Assembly (NCBI GenBank): GCA_029990175.1
Contig: JARKIP010000005.1
Location: 53,061,001 to 53,125,000, forward strand
Source of the DNA: Petunia secreta
Lineage: Eukaryota > Streptophyta > Magnoliopsida > Solanales > Solanaceae
Reading direction: 5' to 3'
DNA: 64,000 nt
Shown here: positions 1 through 11,114 of the stretch, one piece after another
How positions within the stretch are numbered: the stretch's first letter is position 1
How the letters are laid out: each line of letters starts with the position of its first letter
Translations under genes and position numbers: made by a program
Notes under the pieces: generated by a model
Database searches by the model: none
Seen by the model: the letters and a program-made list of their open reading frames with translations, nothing else
What the model was told of the DNA's origin: nothing

Positions 1-1853
1 TCACCCAAAAGGCATTGAAGGCTCAAGCCTTGGCTGATCATATGGCCGAGAATCCAGTGGGAGATAACTATGAACCTTTGCACACCTTTTTTCCCGATGA
101 GGAAGTTATGTTCGTAGGGAAAAATATCACCGAAGAGTATGATGGCTGGAGGCTATTCTTCGATGGAGCGGTAAATTTCAAAGGAGTCGGCATTGGTTTC
201 CGAGACTGGTCAAAACTATCCCATCACGGCCAAACTAAAGTTTCCTTGCACCAACAACATGGCGGAATATGAAGCCTGCATCCTAGGACTTAGATTGGTA
301 GTGGACATGAACATACAAGAACTGTTAGCAATCGGGAATTCTAACTTACTGATTCACCAAGTCCGAGGAGAGATGATAGCACAGAACTCCAAGATACTGT
401 TGTACCTAGAATGTATAAAGGAGCTGAAGCGAAGGTTCACAAAGATAGATTTCCAGCATGTACCTAGGCTGCAAAATGAGTTCGCGGATGCTTTGGCCAC
501 CATATCTTCCATGATCAAGCACCTGACAAGAACTACATTGACTCAATACCCTTGACAGTGAGGAAGCAGCCAGCATACTGTTATCACATAGAAGAAGAAT
601 CAGACGGACAGCCTTGGTTCTACAACATCAGAGGGCTTCTCAAAGACGACACTTACCCAAAGAATGCAACAAGTCTCCAAAAGAAGACACTGAGGAGGTT
701 AGCAAATGGTTTCTTTCTGAACGGAGAAGTTTTGTACAAGAGGACGCCCCATCTAGGGTTGTTGAGATGCGTGGACACAAAAGAAGCTGCTAAATTTTTA
801 GAAGAGATACACTCTGGGACGTGTGGCCCACACATGAACGGTTTCGTACTTGCAAAGAAGATTTTGAGGGCTAGTTATTTCAGGATGACAATGGAGCATG
901 ACTGCATGAAGCACACAAAGAATTGCCATCAATGCCAAGTCCACGGAGATATGATTCGAGTGCCTCCCAATTGAACGTTATGGGATCGCCTTGGCCTTTT
1001 GCTGCCTGGGGAATGGATGTCATAGGACCTATCGAGCCAGCCGCTTCGAATGGGCATCGCTTCATAGTGGTGGCCATTGATTATTTTACCAAAAGGGTGG
1101 AAGCTGCATCGTACAAGTCAGTAACAAAGAAGGTAGTGTCTGACTTTGTTCGTGATAAGATGATCTGTCGGTTTGGCATACTTGAGTCCATAATCACCGA
1201 CAATGGGTCCAACTAGTGACCTAATGAAAGTAAACTGTGAAGTTTTCAAGATCAAGCATCTCAATTCCACCGCATACAGACCTCAAATGAATGGTGCGGT
1301 CGAGGCGGCCAATAAAAACATCAAGAGGATATCGCGCAAGATGACAGACAATTCAAAGTAATGGCACGAGAACCTACTCTATGCTCTGTTAGGGTACCGC
1401 ACTACAATGAGAACATCAACAGGGGCTACTCCTTACTTGTTGGTGTATGGCACTGAGGAAGTGATACCCGCGGAGGTCGAGATACCAGCTTTGAGAATCA
1501 TCCAAGAAACATAATTGAAAGACGTTGAATGGACCAAACGGAGAATGGAGCAATTAGCCCTCATTGATGGCAAGAGACTGAATGTGATATGTCATGGGCA
1601 ATTATATCAGAGGAGGATGGCTAAAGCATTTAGCAAGAAAGTTCGAGAAAGATTCTTCAAACCAGGGCAACTAGTACTAAAGAAGATATTTCAAAATCAA
1701 GAAGAAGCAAAAGGCAAGTTTGCACCAAACTGGCAAGGGCCGTACATGGTTCACCGAGTTCTGAATGGAGGTGCATTGATACTGGCAGAGATGGACGGAG
1801 AAGTTTGGCCTAAACCAATCAATTCAGATGCTGTCAAAAGATACTATGTATAA
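1..1853 (+). pseudogene. Broken gypsy pol: RNase H and integrase
   Basis: Several frames together cover the 3' half of a Ty3/gypsy polyprotein. RNase H occupies about 130-520: the first acidic residue lies in FFDGA, the second in MAEYEA and the last in FADALA, but the position usually held by Asp (GDSNL) reads GNSNL. The integrase zinc-binding region (H..H then C..C, about 800-950), core motifs VIGPIE, DYFTK and TDNGSN (about 1010-1210), an NGAVEAANK segment (about 1290) and the C-terminal region ending in DAVKRYYV (1515-1853) follow. Frame changes near 200-270, 550 and 960 and stops after TDNGSN and near 1360 show decay. Family order and spacing are normal for the Tat branch. Confidence 0.85.
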
Positions 1854-2464
1854 AAACTTGTACGAATTAGGGATTTCCCGATTCTGCAATACATTATGTA
1901 ATCTGAACTACGTAACGACCTGATTCCCCAAGTGGGATACGTAGGCAACCTACTCAAGGTTCGGTCGCATAAATATAAAAATCTCATTTTCCCACAAAGC
2001 AAACACTGGGGCAGAATTTATGAATAACTCTAAAAAATTCCTAAAGTACAAACATAGTTGACACTGGGGCAGAAATTTTTGAGGACCTCTAAAAAAATTT
2101 CCAACACAAACTGGGGCAGAATTTTGAGGTCGCCCTCAAAATTCACTCGATGAAGTTTGGAACAACATGAAGAGCGACAACTCTGGCCTTACACAATGCG
2201 ACTCGTGACTCAATGGGATGAAATATTATAATACATTTATTTCTTATAAAAAGTTTTTCAAAAAGGTGCATTATTTACTATTTCATTCATATCCCTATCA
2301 GCTCGGCCAAGATCCCGACTCTTGGACAGCGAGCGTGAAGCAAGCCAAGAATGCACAAATCAAACAACCCCACACAACTCACCAATCTTTCTTTGGATGT
2401 AGGCACAAAGATATGTAACTCGGCAACACATGGCAGATGTATTTCAACGAAAAGGTTTGTCATT
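1854..2464 (+). other. 3' untranslated region of the Tat/Ogre-like element
   Basis: Non-coding stretch between pol and the minisatellite. It contains a block around 1910-1970 (CGACCTGATTCCCCAAG, then GGATACGTAGGCAACC) and three copies of CTGGGGCAGAA near 2006, 2064 and 2111, each followed by T-rich sequence. These motifs recur at this position in plant Tat elements. No protein-coding evidence. Confidence 0.6.
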
Positions 2465-2890
2465 TACATTAGCTGAGGGTACACAGCCCGGAGCGTCGGT
2501 TGAGGGTACACAGCCCGATATCGATTTGTCATTTAAATTAGCTGAGGGTACACAGCCCGTAGCGTCGGTTGAGGGTACACAGCCCGATATCGATTTGTCA
2601 TTTAAATTAGCTGAGGGTACACAGCCCGAAGTGTCGGTTGAGGGTACACAGTCTGATATCGATTTGCATTTTACATTAGCTGAGTGTACACAGCCCAAAG
2701 CATCGGTTGAGGGTACACAGCCCGATATCGAATTGTCGTTTACATTAGCTGAGGGTACACAGCCCGAAGCGTCGGTTGAGGGTACACAGCCCGATATCGA
2801 TTTGCATTTTAAATTAGCTGAGGGTACAGAGCCCGAAGCGACGGTTGAGGGTACATAGCCCGATACCAATTTGTCATTTTAATTCTTTGC
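2465..2890 (+). repeat. 69-bp minisatellite in the 3' untranslated region
   Basis: Six copies start with AGCTGAGGGTACACAGCCC-like sequence at 2471, 2540, 2609, 2678, 2747 and 2816, exactly 69 bp apart, with a degenerate tail to about 2960. Each copy holds two GGTACACAGCCC half-units, so the repeat is itself an old dimer. Because 69 is divisible by three and the unit lacks stops, both strands stay open for about 140 codons (plus 2430-2858, minus 2444-2869). That openness follows from the period and is not evidence of a gene. Confidence 0.9.
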
Positions 2891-3220
2891 AGAGAGTATA
2901 CAGCCCGATGCATCGACGGAAGGCACACAACCCGATGTCAGATCCAACACTTGACAGCAAAGGATACACAATCATGGCATAGGAGATACAACTATATACG
3001 ACAAGAATCCTAGAAAGACAATCCAACCCGGCTGGAAGGTACGTTTTATATATACATTATGTTGCATGCACATCTTCATTGCAGGGTATGCACCCTAAGC
3101 AAAGCCATCATTTCAACCTGACGCCACACATTCTCTTAAGTCTTAAAGACTCCTCTAGAGTCATGAAAAAATTGGCCGCAGTGTCAACATCTTTGCCCGA
3201 AGACTCTTTCATCATCCCCG

Positions 3221-3236
3221 GGCAAAGAGGGGCAGC
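3221..3236 (+). promoter_or_regulatory. Polypurine tract of the Tat/Ogre-like element
   Basis: The purine-rich run GGCAAAGAGGGGCAGC lies directly before the LTR start TGTTGACACC. This is the expected position for the plus-strand DNA primer in reverse transcription. Confidence 0.7.
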
Positions 3237-4784
3237 TGTTGACACCCAATTTTGTCCCTCCTATTTTAAAAATCATTAGTTTTCAAATTTTATACACGAT
3301 TGTGCATTTATACTTTCCTCGTCCATTCTTTCAAATTATCTTTTCGTAATAGCCTAGAAATCAGGGTCATTTTCAAAAGCATCACCTCAAACCATAGCCA
3401 TTTTTACAATTTCTGCAATTACCCTTATTTGATAAATTACCCAATTTATTTTAAAATCTCAAAATAAATTTTTTATACGCTTCCTAGCCATTCTAATACT
3501 TTAAATTAATTCTATAATTTTCCTCAGATTTTATACCCATTGTATACAATTTTTATACTTATTTTTACATTAAATTATGCTAATTATACGTTATATATAC
3601 ACATATACACGTTTATATACATCTGCTATAACTTTAACACCTAAGCGACCATGTGGCAACATCCTAACCCTCCCTTCCCCTCATCCAACGGCTGAAAACA
3701 CTCTTCCCCCTTTTTTAGTTACACAACACACCCCCAAACCCTATTCCCTTTTCCCATTTCTCTCCCCTCGCGACTCTCTCTCTCTCTCTCTCTACGCCTC
3801 CGCCATCGATGGAGATTCCGGCCATTTTAACCAGCCAAACTCGAAACAAATTACATGAACAGAATCCTCGTCTCCTCCGCTGCAAAACCCATACCCATAT
3901 CACAATGTTCGAGCAAGGGGTGGTTTTCAACCCTCGTCGACGAGTCCCCGCTGCCGGAAAATCTCTGGTTTGGGTTAAAAGATGTCTTAAAATGATTTTA
4001 TTACCAGAAGAAGGTAAGAAACCTCCATGTAAACTCAATTTATGACGGGTCAACTTGACCCGACTCCGACATTGACAGGTAGTCCTTTTTCCCTTTTTTG
4101 TTTGGTTCCGTCTACGCGATGCCTATGTGTTAACTGGTTTAGTTGACTGATAATCGTATTTTAAGATAATAGGATTGTTAATCTTTGATTTAGTTCATTA
4201 TTTTGACAGAGCATTACTCCGAATTCTGCACGTTTAGGGGTCGTCTCTGTTAGTGTTAAATATCTATGATTAGGTTTCTAAGTTAATTATTAACCATGTT
4301 TCTATTGCTTTGCTCAATCGGAATACCTGTTTTTGCATCTACATGGGTAAAACTAAAAATGTTGGGTTAGTTTAATCATGATTTTAGGGGTCTTGATTGA
4401 TTTTAATTTGGATTTTTGATTGATATTCGGTTCTTGCATGATTAGGAGAATTTTAAATTGATTCAATGAGAATTCTTGATTGATGGCTTGATTGATAATC
4501 AGTCATGTGGTTAATGTAATTTTGATTGAGAATTATCAAGGTTAATTGACCGATCTTCAAAGCTTAAAATCAGCCTAAAATATGTTTATGAACCTGGACT
4601 TTATATTGTTTTAAGGAGACGGGTTCCAGTTTGTTTGAGATTTGATCTACCTTAATCTATGGGGTTTTGATTAGTCCATATATTGAAAGGGTACAAGGCT
4701 GACCTTCTTAACTATGGGAAATGATATTTCCTTGCCTTCTTTGGCCCCTTTTACCCGTTCGAAATTTTAACCCTTACCTTCACC

Positions 4785-4792
4785 TATATAAA
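4785..4792 (+). promoter_or_regulatory. TATA-like box in the Tat/Ogre LTR
   Basis: CACCTATATAAACATTG about 1.55 kb into the LTR is a good plant TATA match and could mark the element promoter, with the (CT)14 run 105 bp further on in the presumed transcript leader. Assignment is by motif and position only. Confidence 0.4.
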
Positions 4793-4893
4793 CATTGTTT
4801 CTCTTATTCATTAGTACACAGCTTACGCATTAACATATTGCACTGCTAGATAGTTTTCTACACAAAAAATACATAGCAAACTGCCTAAGCATA

Positions 4894-4896
<3 letters not shown>

Positions 4897-4924
<28 letters not shown>
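4897..4924 (+). repeat. (CT)14 microsatellite
   Basis: Uninterrupted CT dinucleotide run inside the Tat/Ogre LTR, downstream of the TATA-like box. Confidence 0.95.
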
Positions 4925-4927
<3 letters not shown>

Positions 4928-6900
4928 TGCTTTCAAAATAATTGGAGACCTCTGCTTGTTTGCTTTCTGATCCTGTTCTCTGCAAGCATCAAGAAACACC
5001 AACTTTATTTACTTACTCTCTAAGTGTTTAAAGGTATTTCTTCATCTATGATTGCCTACTACATTTACTTATCCATCTATGTCTGTGTAGTTGTTACACC
5101 CTTATCCTGCCTCTGTTTCATTTAAACTGCTTGTATGCTATGTTTTATTTTGGTTCTGGATGTTCTGTTAAGCCCAGGATAATCTTTGCACACTTATTAG
5201 AATGATCCACAAGGATCATGACAGTGTTATTTAAAAGATGCAGTGTAAAGTTATGGTTCTCCTCATGGTTTGCTCTTTTATTCAGGCTGTTAATGTCTAA
5301 TTCCTTTGGCACAATTTCTATCTATTTGTTACCTCTGTTTGGGCTCTGTTTATAGCCCTGCTAATCCCTCCTTGCAGCATATGTGAAGACAGCCTTAGGA
5401 GCTATACCAAGTTGTATTTGCGGTACTTTTAGTGTATTTAGAGAGTTGGGAAAAGGCTCCTTCTTCCCTGAAGAAAACTGAACCTAGATAGTCTACCACT
5501 TGACCTTTACTTTTTCTTTCCCCTTTAAAAACTGTCCCTTACTTTGTATATTTGTTAGGCTTCCTGTCTGTATGCTTTAAAACAGGGTACACAGTTAATA
5601 TACTGTGCATGTAGCCATCCAGGGGCTCTTCTCTCGACCTATCACTCCTATGTGTTGCATTATCCAGAAATCGTGACATTTAGGAATCTGCATAGCATTC
5701 TTTGTTTCAAAATTGAAAGACCCATGCTATTTTTCTAAAACTGCATGTTCTGGGTAGAATCTATTGAATGATAACACTATTTTAATCACTTCACGCAGGT
5801 GTTAGAATTAAAATATTATGTAAACATACTTTCTAAGTGTTTGAGTCTCAAATTTTGTTTGACAGGGGCTTAAATGTGTAATATTTGCATAAGCTGAACT
5901 ATTTCCGCAAAACTAAAGACTCCCCTTATTTGCGCAACCGATCCAGAACCAGAACTATTTTAAAATGTGGCCTTTATATGTGTTTGAACTATTTTCACTA
6001 CTCAAAATGCTCCTATAAACTAATCTAATAGTGTATAGGGGTGTATAAAGTATTTGGGGTCATTTTTACGCTTATATGTATTTTCCTAAAGCAAAAACTA
6101 TTACGTGGTCATATATTTGCATGCTTATATATATACGTATATATTTTATGTGTGACAGCCCCTTTATTTGCATTTGCATGCTTCTGTGATAGCCATTTTC
6201 AAAAATAGCCCTTTCGCCTATATATATTTTCAAAAATTGACCCCTAAACAAAAAGGCCATTAAGGGTAGGGCTCGACAATTATGACGAGTCACACCGACC
6301 CTAAATGGCCAACATTTCATTTTTAAAAAGCAACACCCATTTTGTTTTGGGAAAAATCTGAAATTATTTTAGAAAACTGCCTATTTATGCAAAATTATTT
6401 TAAATGCTAGAATTACAAAAATAGGCTGAAACTAAATGCTTCTGCATGTTTTAACCATATCTACTAGGCTTAAATATAGGCCGTGTGTGAAATCTATTTA
6501 CATGTGTGCAAGTTAAAATTGCCTAGATATACTGCTTTTTCTTAAATCAAGTTCTAAAATGACCTTCCAAGTTAGTATTCATGATAATATTCATCACTTT
6601 TATCCCAAAGTATGGACTCGGATGGGAACCACATTCGTGGGACTCGGATGGGAACCACTTTTGTGGGACTCGGGGGAGTGCCTAACACCTTCTCCCCCGA
6701 GTCATTTGGACTTCTTACCCTTTCGAATCTCTGAAATAGACTAGTGTGACCAATAGACTTAACCCTAGACACTTAGGTAGCCTAATACACCTTAGAAGAC
6801 TATATTAGGTGGCGACTCCAACACTCCAAACTCAAACGAGTTAACCAGTCAAATCCGAAACCTGACTCGCCTCAAGTTGAGTCCAAAATCAGGTGTGACA

Positions 6901-7459
6901 ATTATGGCAGATATCTAAGGTTGATCTCGACACGAGAAAGGACATAAGTGAGATTTAATTGCTTCTAGACTTTGTAGAGACATGATGCAACTTGTAGAGT
7001 CCTTTGCCAATGCTCCCTTCCAGAAGTAACTTCCCCGTTGCTTGATCCTTCTAAAAAAAAACACTAGGGTGAAATTCCAAAAACATGTTCTTATCAGAAG
7101 TAAATTGAGCTACACTCGACAAGCTTTTTGTAATATCAGGCACATGAAGTATATTAGTTGAACGCAAAGTTCTACCAGAAATAATCAAGCTAGAATCACC
7201 AATATGCGCAACAGGCAAACCCTGTACCATTTCCAACAACAACTTGATCATTTCCATTGTATGCTCCTTGCATAGACTTGTTATTTATATCACTTGTAAT
7301 ATGGTTTGTGGCTCTAGAGTTCGGATATCATGATAGATCAACAACTGAAGAGGTTTGTGCAACTAGTGCAGCCATGTGAGACTTTTAGGAGCTTGAAAGG
7401 CATGATCAAAGTGATGATAGTAATTGACTGCCGAATGTCAAAATTTTTTGCACTATTGA
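6901..7459 (-). pseudogene. Ty1/copia remnant A: pre-integrase region
   Basis: Read on the minus strand, 7257-7051 gives a copia-type stretch with LPVAHIGDSSLI and NILHVPDITKSLSSVAQFT, the region between protease and integrase in Ty1/copia polyproteins. Further along the minus strand (about 7050-6990) follow DQATGKLLLEG-like residues, the usual GAG-pre-integrase continuation. The fragment is cut at 6900 by the Tat/Ogre LTR and at 7460 by the gag-only element, and resumes with its gag part at 11676. No complete domain remains. Confidence 0.75.
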
Positions 7460-8255
7460 TGCAGCCCGAACGCGTGCTGATCAAGTATTCGATCCACCGA
7501 GGCCAATGACACGAAGCCAAGCCAAGCTGCTAGACGACGTCCACATTCACTTGGCTTGGTCGAAGGAAAGCAACTACTCCGAAGCTGAGTACCCGAGCTC
7601 AAGAACCGAAGGCATTAACTACAAGCATGAGCTCGAAGGAGGGAGTGACCGAACGCCACCCGAACACTCAACATCGACGCCGAAGTAAAAAGCAAATAAC
7701 CGAAGGAAGCGCGATCGATGTCAAGTATTGGCAAAGCTGAGAAACCGAGCACCGAAGTGAAGGAACTCGAGCTCAAGTGTTTGAAGTCAAGTGTTCGGTT
7801 GAAGGAGTAACCGAACACTCATTAGACAGCCCTGCGTGTCTTACTCCTATTGGTCGCCTGTGACCATTTACTGTTTTATCCTTAGCGTAGCCTATAAATA
7901 CTCGATTACATTTAATTTGTAGAGATGGTTGTTGTTGAATGATCAAACATAGCAAGTGCTATTGTGAGTCTCCGATGGAGCCAAACCCCGACGTGGGATT
8001 TTTAAAAACTTGTGTCATTCGGTGTCTTCGATTGAACATTTTCTTCTTAGTCATTCAGTTTGCAAGAAGCTTGTTTTTCTTGAGGATTGTTGCATATCAT
8101 AGGTGCGTCTTGACCTTTATTCGATTGAGCTTTGAGACAGGTTCCTCACTGTTCTTTTGAATCAAAGCAAGATTTGTCTTGCTTCTATCTTTTATTCTTG
8201 TTTTTCTTCCATGTCTTTTATCGTGTCTAGCTTTCCCTCGGGTTTGCTTGCACCA
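7460..8255 (+). repeat. 5' LTR of the gag-only element
   Basis: Starts TGCAGCCCGAACGCG and ends ...TTGCACCA just before the primer site. It aligns with the 3' copy from TGCTGATCAAG (7475) onward; a 14-bp segment near 7780 is present only here. TATAAATA at 7893-7900 is the likely promoter box. The first 200 bp contain the same coding tail (MTRSQAKLL...) that ends the gag frame in the 3' copy. The exact 3' boundary is uncertain by about 3 bp. Confidence 0.75.
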
Positions 8256-8258
8256 TCT

Positions 8259-8270
8259 TGGTATCAGAGC
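8259..8270 (+). promoter_or_regulatory. Primer binding site, initiator-Met tRNA
   Basis: TGGTATCAGAGC, complementary to the 3' end of plant initiator methionine tRNA, lies 3 nt after the 5' LTR. Confidence 0.85.
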
Positions 8271-9397
8271 AAGGTTTGAGTTTGTTCTTACAACCTCAAA
8301 TCCTGTTCGTTATATTCGTGCTTGTGTCTCCAGTTTCAGCTTTCTTCCTTGTTGTTGATTGTTGTTGCTGTAGATTTTTTTTTTTTTTAAAAGTATAAAA
8401 GAAAAATTCAAAAAATTTGGTCGATTGTTGGTTGTTTGGATTAAACAACCCTTGATTCTTGGTCACCATTGTTTCCTGATTCCAACAAGCACCTGTCGTA
8501 CACGATTGTCGACTAGGGTTTTGTGGTGAATTTTTGGACTGTTTTAAGCTTGGTGGTGACTGATTTCGAACCCCAGTGTGTTTTTGGTTGTTAGCATTGA
8601 AGATTGGTGGTTCTTGACTGATTTGGGTTTGTTTTATGCTTAAATTTTTGAAGTTCTATGACTTGAATCGTGTTCGTACCTTGGAAAATTGTTACTATTG
8701 TAACAGTGTACGAACACGAAGGAGCTGAGTCTTAGCTCAAAGAACTTTGGATAAAATTCCTCCGTTGTTGTTGTCACCGGAGTTGAAAGAAGCAACCCAA
8801 ATTCTGTTAGCAATCGTGGTCAGTGAACGAAGTTAAGTTGTCCGTACGCCGGAGTAAAACCTTCACTGTTCCATTGAAGAAGAACGGGGTAAAGTGTAAA
8901 GATCAAATTCCCAGGTGAAAAGTTGTCGGCTAGAAAAGGAAAATTGGATAAGATAAAACCCTATCCGAACCAAGGAGGGACCACTCTTGTACGGACAAGA
9001 GTTGTTGTGATCAAAAAGGATTACGAAGAGGAATCGAAGGGTAGATTCTCCGAGGTTCACTTTTCTTATATTCGACAAATCTAGTTAGTGGATCTCTAGA
9101 GTAATTTTTCCTACTCGAGGCCGTACTAATTCATTTGAGCTTATAGGAACTCGTGCGTGGGTGACCGAAGTCCAAATTTCGTAGAAAATTCTTTGACTTC
9201 CGAAGCGCAAAGTAAATAGCGTCCGTTCCATTGAGTCGTTTCAATTCACTCATCCCGAAAGAGACATTGTAACTTGTCAAATTTGAAGGATCTGAGAGAA
9301 GTTGATCAACCGAGGAAGCCATTGGCTACAAGTTCTTGAGTGACTAAAAGAAAACCGAACCCATAAATTGAGTGGACCCGAGTGCCACCCATCAAAG

Positions 9398-9459
9398 GTG
9401 AGGGAGTGCGTGAGGTGATTTCTAACCTTAACATTTTATTTGGTCTTTGATTTGTGCAG
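9398..9459 (+). other. Candidate 62-nt leader mini-intron
   Basis: At the end of the 1.2-kb leader, CAAAG|GTGAGGGAG and TTTGTGCAG|GTACC make a plausible donor and acceptor, with the gag ATG (9465) five bases after the acceptor. The same arrangement occurs in the element at 13177-18592 (15169-15228). Shorter than most plant introns, so unproven. Confidence 0.35.
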
Positions 9460-9464
9460 GTACC

Positions 9465-11114
9465 ATGGCTGGGAATGGAAGCGATGGCAAAGGCATTGAG
9501 AAGCCCAAAGTATCGTTAGCCGATCTCATGGCTGCGATACAAGGAATCAGTGCCGAAGCGAGAGGAGTGAGTGCTCGAGTAGCTCAACTCGAGCAAGGAA
9601 GTGTGACCGTGGACTTACCTGGGTCCGGCGCTGGAACTAGCAACTCCACTCTGATGAAACCTGAGCTGTTTGCTGAGCTCATTCGACAACACCAGTTGAA
9701 GAGTGAGGCAATTCGAAAGGAAGTTTTGGGCAATCCCCAAACACAACAAAACTTGGGCAATCCCCAAGCTGGGAATCAACACTTGGGCATTCCCCGAGGT
9801 AAAAGGGTACCACTTCCAATGGCCCGAAGACAAATTGAGGTCATTGATTAAGAGGTAGACGAAGGAGAATTTCCTGATGCCGAACCTGAATATGAGCAGC
9901 CGCTCGTTCAACAAAGGCAAGCTCAACGAGGTCGTGGAAATTTTCGAGGTCGAGGCCGAGCCGCAAATGTTGAACAACTTGTTGAGCATGAGGCTGATGA
10001 CTATTATGATGAGTATCCCAAACCGATTCATAGTGCTCGAGATTCCAACTTGAACAGTGTCAAGATCACTATTCCACCCTTTAAAGGAACTAGTGATCCG
10101 GACGAGTATCTTGAATGGAAGCTTAAAATGGAGCGAATCTTCGAAACCAATGAGATGACCGAAGAGAGAAAAGCTGCCCATGCCATTGCTTTGTTCGAAG
10201 CGTATGCATCTACGTAGTGGGAAGCTGAAAAAAGGGTGAGACGAAGGAATGTCTATCCCGAAGTCACTACTTGGGCGCAGTTGAAGAGAGCAATGTATGC
10301 TAAGTACTTGAGTGCCAAGTATAGGTAGACTCAATTTCAAAAGCTCTATGAGTTGAAGCAAGGGTCCAAGTCAGTTCAAGAGTATCATGATGAGTTCGTA
10401 AGAATTCGATTGAACCTTGATCTGCAAGAAGATGAAGAACAGGCCACTATTCGATTCAAAAATGGCTTGGCACGGGATGTGTCATCTCAATTGAGGCTAC
10501 ATGTGTACCACACATAGGAAGATTTGTTCGAAGCTGCTACCGAAGCTGAGAAATGGGTGAACGACGATAAGGCAAACCGGTATCGAGGAGTCAATACTTC
10601 AACTCCTTTGAACCGAGGTAAAGAATGGAAGAGTCCTAATCCAACAAGTGCTAACACTGTTCGAGATTCGAAGAAACCCTTCGAAAGGGGTGTGACTGTT
10701 AACCAACCAAGAGAAATGGGAGGTAAAGTTCAACTAAACTCTCCTAGTGCTTCAAGCATTCAGTGTCATAAATGCAAAGGTTATGGTCACATGGCAAAAG
10801 AGTGTCCAACTCGCAAGGTTATGCTTGTGCTCGACAATAGAGATGTTTGTGAGCAGGCGAGTGACACCGAAGAGGAATTTATCGAGGCGAGTGACACACG
10901 TGCTAATCAAGTGTTCGATCCACCGAGACCAATGACACGAAGCCAAGCCAAGCTGCTACATGATGTCCACATTCACTTGGCTTGGTCGAAGGAAAGCAAC
11001 TACTCCGAAGCTGAGTACCCGAGCTCAAGAACCGAAGGCGTCATCTACAAGCTTGAGCTCGAAAGAGGGAGTGACCGAACCCCACCTGAACACTCAACAT
11101 CGATGCCGAAGTAA
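9465..11114 (+). pseudogene. Gag of the gag-only element, four nonsense codons
   Basis: One continuous frame from ATG 9465 encodes an N-terminal low-complexity region with LGNPQ/LGIPRG repeats, an arginine/glycine-rich linker, a retrotransposon gag domain (about 10060-10540; IPPFKGTSDPDEYLEW, then the QGSKSVQEYHDEF segment) and a CCHC zinc knuckle CHKCKGYGHMAKEC near 10768. In-frame stops lie at 9849 (TAA), 10215, 10326 and 10515 (all TAG). The last part (RPMTRSQAKLL onward) is encoded inside the 3' LTR. In related gypsy polyproteins such a TRS-AK motif usually closes pol, so pol was probably deleted between knuckle and tail. The product would have formed the particle shell and bound RNA. Confidence 0.8.

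Larger units (their letters stand above)
1..6900 (+). mobile_element. Tat/Ogre-like Ty3/gypsy retrotransposon, 3' part
   Basis: The 3' portion of a large LTR retrotransposon enters from the left edge; its 5' LTR, gag, protease and reverse transcriptase lie outside the window. In order it shows RNase H and integrase remnants, a long 3' untranslated stretch with a minisatellite, a purine tract and one LTR. The LTR start (TGTTGACACCCAATTTTG) and the CTGGGGCAGAATTT motifs ahead of it are familiar from plant Tat/Ogre elements. The pol frames are broken, so the copy is not autonomous. It ends at TGTGACA (6900) against a minus-strand copia fragment, so it inserted into that copia. The target duplication cannot be tested because the left flank is outside the window. 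Confidence 0.85.
3237..6900 (+). repeat. 3' LTR of the Tat/Ogre-like element (3664 bp)
   Basis: Begins TGTTGACACCCAATTTTG and ends CAGGTGTGACA, giving TG...CA ends. The large size fits Ogre-type LTRs. Inside are CT-rich stretches, a TATA-like box at 4785, a (CT)14 run at 4897, and near the 3' end a 26-bp direct repeat (copies beginning near 6614, 6640 and 6666). Small ORFs such as 3577-3858 and 3809-4045 show no family resemblance. No second copy is in the window, so the ends rest on the terminal motifs and the adjoining purine tract. Confidence 0.75.

Noticed and set aside
2465..2890. Possible CRISPR-like array or repeat-protein gene
   Set aside because: The 69-bp units are contiguous with no unique spacers and sit in the 3' untranslated region of a retrotransposon. 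Openness on both strands follows from the period.
3577..4045. Small ORFs in the Tat/Ogre LTR
   Set aside because: No family resemblance, overlapping frames on both strands and inside a non-coding LTR.
8259..8270. TGGTATCAGAGC and TGGCGCCGTTGCC segments as tRNA gene pieces
   Set aside because: They are primer binding sites at LTR ends; no tRNA body surrounds them.
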